Shown piece after piece: positions 3,464 to 6,275 of a stretch of 6,275 nt of DNA; position 1 is the stretch's first letter; every line of letters starts with the position of its first letter. The DNA is from Candidatus Magasanikiibacteriota bacterium (lineage in GTDB: Bacteria; Patescibacteriota; Patescibacteriia; Magasanikbacterales; GWA2-37-8). The stretch is from the NCBI GenBank assembly GCA_903858555.1, contig CAIOJG010000144.1, forward strand, positions 1 to 6,275, given 5' to 3'. The position numbers and the translations under genes are program-made. The notes under the pieces are model-generated. The model was not told the DNA's origin. It did no database searches and saw nothing but the letters and a program-made list of their open reading frames with translations.

Positions 3464-6275
3464 TTAATTAGCAGGTGCAGTTGGCGCGGAAGCACTCTCT
3501 GGGGCGGGAGCGGCTTCTGGCGCTGGGGCTGCAGCCGGTGTAACAGCAGGTGCAGCAACTGGTTCTGAAACCGGAACAACTACTGGAGTAGCTGCTGGCG
3601 GTGCCTCAGCCGGCACTACTGTGACTGGTTCGGTACTAGCAGATTGAGTATCCGCCGGCAAGACAATCGCCGGCTCATTTACCGGTGTTGGAATTGGGGT
3701 GGCTGACGGACTCGACACTGTATCCTGTTCAGAAACAATAGTATTGGTAACTGCACTTGAAGTCGCGTCAAGATTTACAATAGTTTCACTTGCTCCAGAC
3801 CCAACCACACTTGCAGTAGACGAACTACTTACAGTGTTGGCATCTGCCTGTGTTTGGGTTGTGGCTGAATTTGAAGTTGTGTCAGCAGAAACAACCGGCA
3901 CAGTAACCACTGTCGGAGATAATTTATTTTTATTCAACAAATCTTGTAATTGAGATTCGGTAATACAAGTACTACCAACACACAACGTGTTTGTATTTAA
4001 TCTATCCACAAATATTTCTTTTACTTTTAATACACCCTCTTTGATAATGATACCAAGCTTTCGTAAACTATTTTTTATCGACAAAGTAAATTTATCCAGA
4101 ATGGTCTGACTGAAATCTGGAAACTCATCGGAGATGTCGGCTGCTTGGATATTTCCAACCGAGTAATGCGGATTAACGTACATCAAAACGGTGCTAGTTT
4201 GTGGATACGTGGAAGTAACAGATCCAAACCTTTGCAAAGCAATACCCACTACCCTGCCAGGATCAATTGATTTTTCCGCTACACCGACGGTAGAACTGGA
4301 AATAGTTAATTCGTCACCAACTTCAATCGTACCGGTGGTCAAAACAACTTTTACCGGCACACGACCAGCCAAAGCAATCGGTCTAGTAGTAGTGGAAAAA
4401 ATACTATTGATTCCCAAATCCGATCCACCCAAAATCATACCAGGATTTCCGGACACTACGCCTAAAATCTTATCTTGATCAGCAGCTGTACATTTATTTA
4501 TCGCCAATCTGTCTCCTCTATCCACACAAACAACATCACCAACTTCTGGACAACTCTTATCTGCTTCACAATTTTCTTTGATTGGGTATGTTTCAGCCAA
4601 GTCTAAAGTAGTCGTACCGGCGACAAAACCTGAAGCTTTGATATAACCATTTACACCAATTCCGGCGAAAGAACTATCGCCAGCGTCTACTACCAATTTG
4701 TAACTGTCTCCAGACCAAGTTTGCGATGAAGTATTTATAAACATCGAACCATTTGCATTGAAAGAAAATCTTTCTTGACCGCCAGACTGTAAAGATAATA
4801 AATGATCAGGATTTGAAGTTGAAGTAGAAAAATTAACAGCATCTAAAGTAAAGGCGGTGGTTGGCGAACCGATTGTAGAAGTTGAAAAAACAAAATCATC
4901 TAAAGCGATTGTCTGACCACCAAACGAACCATCCGAACTTCCAACCAAAACCAACAAATTCAAATTGGTAGAAGAAGCTGTTGGTAATGATGTGAAGGTG
5001 GGTAAACTTTCTGCTCCAAAAGACGCGGGCGGAAGAGTGACATTGTCAAAATAAGGAGACGTACTCACTGGGTTTAAATCAAGACAGTCCCATGACTTAG
5101 TTAAAAAATTATACATAGCGTGATTTGACCCACCACAATTATCACCTTGTATACCAAGTCTGGCGGAATATCCAACCCCACCCGCCGCACCATAAAAACT
5201 TATAGACATGCCTACCTCACCAGGGTTACTTATTTGTTGTTGAACTAATACTACTCCTGAATTTGAATTTAATATCAGACTATTACTACCACTATGCTGG
5301 AAGGAAGAAGTGACCTCAAAAGTAGCTCCACCCATATCCATTTCTGTCCAAGGAGATATCGAACTCAAAGAATCTTCAAACCCCGGATTAGAAAGTAGGT
5401 TTGCTCCAAAGGTAGCTACACTACCTTGAACTTCAGACCCAAACAGGCCATTTTTATTCATAAAAATACCATTTCCCGTAAAGGAAAATTGCTCGTTCCC
5501 AGCGGATCGCAGCGACAATAAATTGCCAGTACTGTATGTGCTGGAAAAATTTGAAGCATCAAAAATATATGCGTTGGCTGCTGTGCCGGTGACCGAATTG
5601 CTAAAAATAGTAGTCGTGGTAAAACTTAAATTATTTGTATTCCCAGACATGACAAAATCAGAATTTAACAATAAATTACTATTAAAAGCAGTTAGGCCAG
5701 AAAAAGAAGATGTCGCGTTCGTATTTATACCACTCAATGTTTCTATAGTTCCGTCAGATTTGACATGAAATTTTTCAGTACCATTATCTAACAAAGACAG
5801 CAAAAGATTGTTGGTTGATGACGGCGAAAAATTAGTTGCATTTAAACTAAAGGCAACATTTTGTCCACCGCCACCAGAAGTAGACAAAGAAAAATCATCT
5901 ACATACAAAGTTTGATTAAAATAACCCGCTCCGCTATCACTACTCCCGGCGACTACTACCAAAGTTATTCCGCCGGTAGATGACGCTGACGGCAAAGAGG
6001 TGAATGGAATATTTTGAATAGAAAAAGAATTCGACAAAGTAATATCGTCGGCATAAGGCGAACTGGATGCACCATTAAAATTAGCACACTCCCAACTAGA
6101 ATTACCAAAATTATATGTCCAACTTCCTCCACCACAATTATCACCAGACATTACCAATCTGACAATTTCCCCACCGCTAAACCCCTTACCATAAAAACTA
6201 AGATTCATTGAGGTTGATCCAGGAACAGAAGAAATAGTTTGACCCAATGCCACCAAACCGGTACCGGAAAATAAA
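3464..6275 (-). CDS. large multi-domain secreted or surface protein (5' end beyond window)
   Basis: The frame stays open through the right edge, so about 936 residues are visible and the true start and any signal peptide are missing. A TTG at 6256 (residue 1 in my numbering) could be read as a start, but the codons before it (LFSGTG) align with the inside of the repeated module, so it is not. Order of parts: jelly-roll-like module 1 (to about 126), stalk repeat 1 (135-172), a Ser/Thr/Asn-rich linker, stalk repeat 2 (229-266), module 2 (286-458), stalk repeat 3 (467-507), a globular domain starting LDLAETYP (551-697), a conserved segment with LCVGSTCITESQLQDLL (714-776), then a Ser/Thr and Pro/Ala tail (779-930). 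All 10 visible cysteines fall in local pairs or a four-cysteine cluster, as expected for disulfides outside the cell. No LPXTG or C-terminal membrane helix is seen. The makeup suggests a fibrous adhesin or glycan-binding surface protein of Patescibacteria type. Function and ligand are unknown. Confidence 0.85.
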   Translation of the reverse strand, partial: LFSGTGLVALGQTISSVPGSTSMNLSFYGKGFSGGEIVRLVMSGDNCGGGSWTYNFGNSSWECANFNGASSSPYADDITLSNSFSIQNIPFTSLPSASSTGGITLVVVAGSSDSGAGYFNQTLYVDDFSLSTSGGGGQNVAFSLNATNFSPSSTNNLLLSLLDNGTEKFHVKSDGTIETLSGINTNATSSFSGLTAFNSNLLLNSDFVMSGNTNNLSFTTTTIFSNSVTGTAANAYIFDASNFSSTYSTGNLLSLRSAGNEQFSFTGNGIFMNKNGLFGSEVQGSVATFGANLLSNPGFEDSLSSISPWTEMDMGGATFEVTSSFQHSGSNSLILNSNSGVVLVQQQISNPGEVGMSISFYGAAGGVGYSARLGIQGDNCGGSNHAMYNFLTKSWDCLDLNPVSTSPYFDNVTLPPASFGAESLPTFTSLPTASSTNLNLLVLVGSSDGSFGGQTIALDDFVFSTSTIGSPTTAFTLDAVNFSTSTSNPDHLLSLQSGGQERFSFNANGSMFINTSSQTWSGDSYKLVVDAGDSSFAGIGVNGYIKASGFVAGTTTLDLAETYPIKENCEADKSCPEVGDVVCVDRGDRLAINKCTAADQDKILGVVSGNPGMILGGSDLGINSIFSTTTRPIALAGRVPVKVVLTTGTIEVGDELTISSSTVGVAEKSIDPGRVVGIALQRFGSVTSTYPQTSTVLMYVNPHYSVGNIQAADISDEFPDFSQTILDKFTLSIKNSLRKLGIIIKEGVLKVKEIFVDRLNTNTLCVGSTCITESQLQDLLNKNKLSPTVVTVPVVSADTTSNSATTQTQADANTVSSSSTASVVGSGASETIVNLDATSSAVTNTIVSEQDTVSSPSATPIPTPVNEPAIVLPADTQSASTEPVTVVPAEAPPAATPVVVPVSEPVAAPAVTPAAAPAPEAAPAPESASAPTAPAN
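3467..3922 (-). repeat. low-complexity Ser/Thr then Pro/Ala-rich tail (residues 779-930)
   Basis: The first half is rich in Ser, Thr, Val and Ala; the second half is a Pro-Ala tract with PxPxP-type spacing (VPVSEPVAAPAVTPAAAPAP, then EAAPAPESASAPTAPAN). The DNA here is more GC-rich than the flanking genes because of Ala and Pro codons. Such tails are extended and often span or attach to a cell wall, or carry O-linked sugars. No sorting motif or membrane helix follows it. Confidence 0.8.
3929..4117 (-). other. conserved C-terminal segment with LCVGSTC motif (residues 714-776)
   Basis: An amphipathic stretch (ILDKFTLSIKNSLRKLGIII, then KVKEIFVDRL) is followed by NTLCVGSTCITESQLQDLLN. The CxxxxC pair probably forms a small disulfide loop. 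From memory this ending is widespread in large Patescibacteria surface proteins just before a low-complexity tail. Its role is unknown. Confidence 0.55.
4166..4606 (-). other. conserved DLAE...GDVV...GRVPVKV globular domain (residues 551-697)
   Basis: The landmarks in order are LDLAETYPIK, VGDVVCVD, ILGVVSGNPGMILGG, PIALAGRVPVKV, GTIEVGDELTISS, GVA, GRVVGIALQRF and VLMYVNP. I recognise this pattern from surface and tail-fibre-like proteins of Patescibacteria and some other bacteria, sometimes labelled as associated with peptidase S74 proteins, but I cannot give a family name with certainty. Four cysteines (563, 569, 577, 589) lie in its first 40 residues and could form two disulfides. No self-cleaving S74 chaperone domain follows. 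Confidence 0.6.
4736..4858 (-). repeat. stalk repeat 3 (residues 467-507)
   Basis: AFTLDAVNFS, then HLLSLQSGGQERFSFNANG. It is close to repeat 2 in its second half (ERFSFNANG against EQFSFTGNG) and immediately follows module 2, just as repeat 1 follows module 1. It leads into a different segment (SYKLVVDAGDSSFAGIGVNG) of the type often found before the head domain of tail-fibre-like proteins. Confidence 0.75.
4748..5401 (-). repeat. copy 2 of duplicated module, complete (residues 286-503)
   Basis: This copy begins with NLLSNPGFED followed by SPWTE, then SGSNSLILN, VLVQQQIS, SISFYG, the GDNCGG...SWDC core (C374, C391), FTSLPTASST and ALDDFVFS, and runs into stalk repeat 3. The NxGFE...W...SGSxSL...QxI...SFY...DDF pattern resembles carbohydrate-binding modules of the CBM4/9-like galactose-binding fold. 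The GDNCGG...SWDC part looks like an addition to that fold. The fold assignment is by pattern only. Confidence 0.75.
5459..5572 (-). repeat. stalk repeat 2 (residues 229-266)
   Basis: AYIFDASNFS, then NLLSLRSAGNEQFSFTGNG, the same pattern and length as the other two copies. This copy is the only one not directly preceded by a cysteine-paired module. A divergent Ser/Thr/Asn-rich stretch (about 173-228, with LLLNSDFVMSGNTNNLSF) lies before it and may be a decayed or unrelated linker. Confidence 0.7.
5741..5854 (-). repeat. stalk repeat 1 (residues 135-172)
   Basis: AFSLNATNFS, then LLLSLLDNGTEKFHVKSDG. The shared consensus of the three copies is a hydrophobic AF-L-A-NFS start, a Ser/Thr-rich spacer, LLSL, a Gly-x-Glu pair, a Phe, and a final xxxG turn. 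Such repeats are common in fibrous, tail-fibre-like surface proteins. Confidence 0.75.
5747..6208 (-). repeat. copy 1 of duplicated cysteine-paired module plus stalk repeat (residues 17-170)
   Basis: This stretch aligns along its length with residues 350-503. Shared landmarks are SFYG, GDNCGG, YNF...SWxC, SPYxDxxTL, FTSLPxASST, VxxGSSD and LDDFxxSTS (YVDDFSLSTS here). It lacks its N-terminal half in this window, because the matching part of copy 2 begins about 60 residues earlier with an NPGFE motif. C41 and C57 flank the YNF segment. At DNA level, an exact 17-base match (6129-6145) is shared with copy 2 (5130-5146). The rest has diverged, so the duplication is not recent. Confidence 0.85.

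Noticed and set aside
3699..6211. Several plus-strand open frames of 65-95 codons inside the surface-protein gene
   Set aside because: They are antisense shadows of a long, Ser/Thr- and Val-rich coding frame, scattered without ribosome sites or operon-like order.
6254..6256. TTG at 6256 as the start of the surface protein
   Set aside because: The frame remains open upstream to the window edge, the preceding residues (GTG LVALGQ region) align with the interior of module 2, and no signal peptide follows the TTG.

Overview
All four genes in this window lie on the minus strand, so transcription runs from the right edge to the left. The two outer genes are cut by the window edges. The best guess for the source is a member of the Candidate Phyla Radiation (Patescibacteria, Parcubacteria-like). 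The reasons are the AT-rich, lysine/isoleucine/asparagine-rich coding style, the very weak ribosome binding sites, and above all the large surface protein. Its stalk repeats, its DLAE...GDVV...GRVPVKV domain and its TLCVGSTC segment are, from memory, typical of Patescibacteria secreted proteins. This is an inference from protein style, not a phylogenetic result. Standard stop codon use fits all four genes.

In transcription order: (1) 6275-3464 holds a long, secreted-looking, multi-domain protein whose N-terminus lies beyond the window. It has two copies of a jelly-roll-like, carbohydrate-binding-type module carrying a conserved cysteine pair, three copies of a short stalk repeat, a cysteine-containing globular domain, a short conserved cysteine motif, and a long Ser/Thr then Pro/Ala-rich tail. 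(2) Three bases later, 3460-2489 encodes a single-pass membrane protein with TPR repeats, probably translationally coupled to the first gene. (3) An 89-base gap (2400-2488) holds a plausible sigma70-type promoter and a weak hairpin. After it, 2399-1368 encodes a complete PilT-family type IV pilus retraction ATPase. (4) After 17 bases, 1350-1 encodes a class II tRNA nucleotidyltransferase/poly(A) polymerase-type enzyme with an HD domain. It is open at the left edge and lacks only its extreme C-terminus.

The genes appear to form two transcription units. One is the surface protein plus TPR membrane protein, which may function together at the cell surface. The other is pilT plus the tRNA-processing enzyme, probably co-transcribed because of close spacing rather than shared function. 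The least described element is the surface protein, especially its duplicated cysteine-paired module. No RNA gene, mobile element, CRISPR array or recombination site was found.
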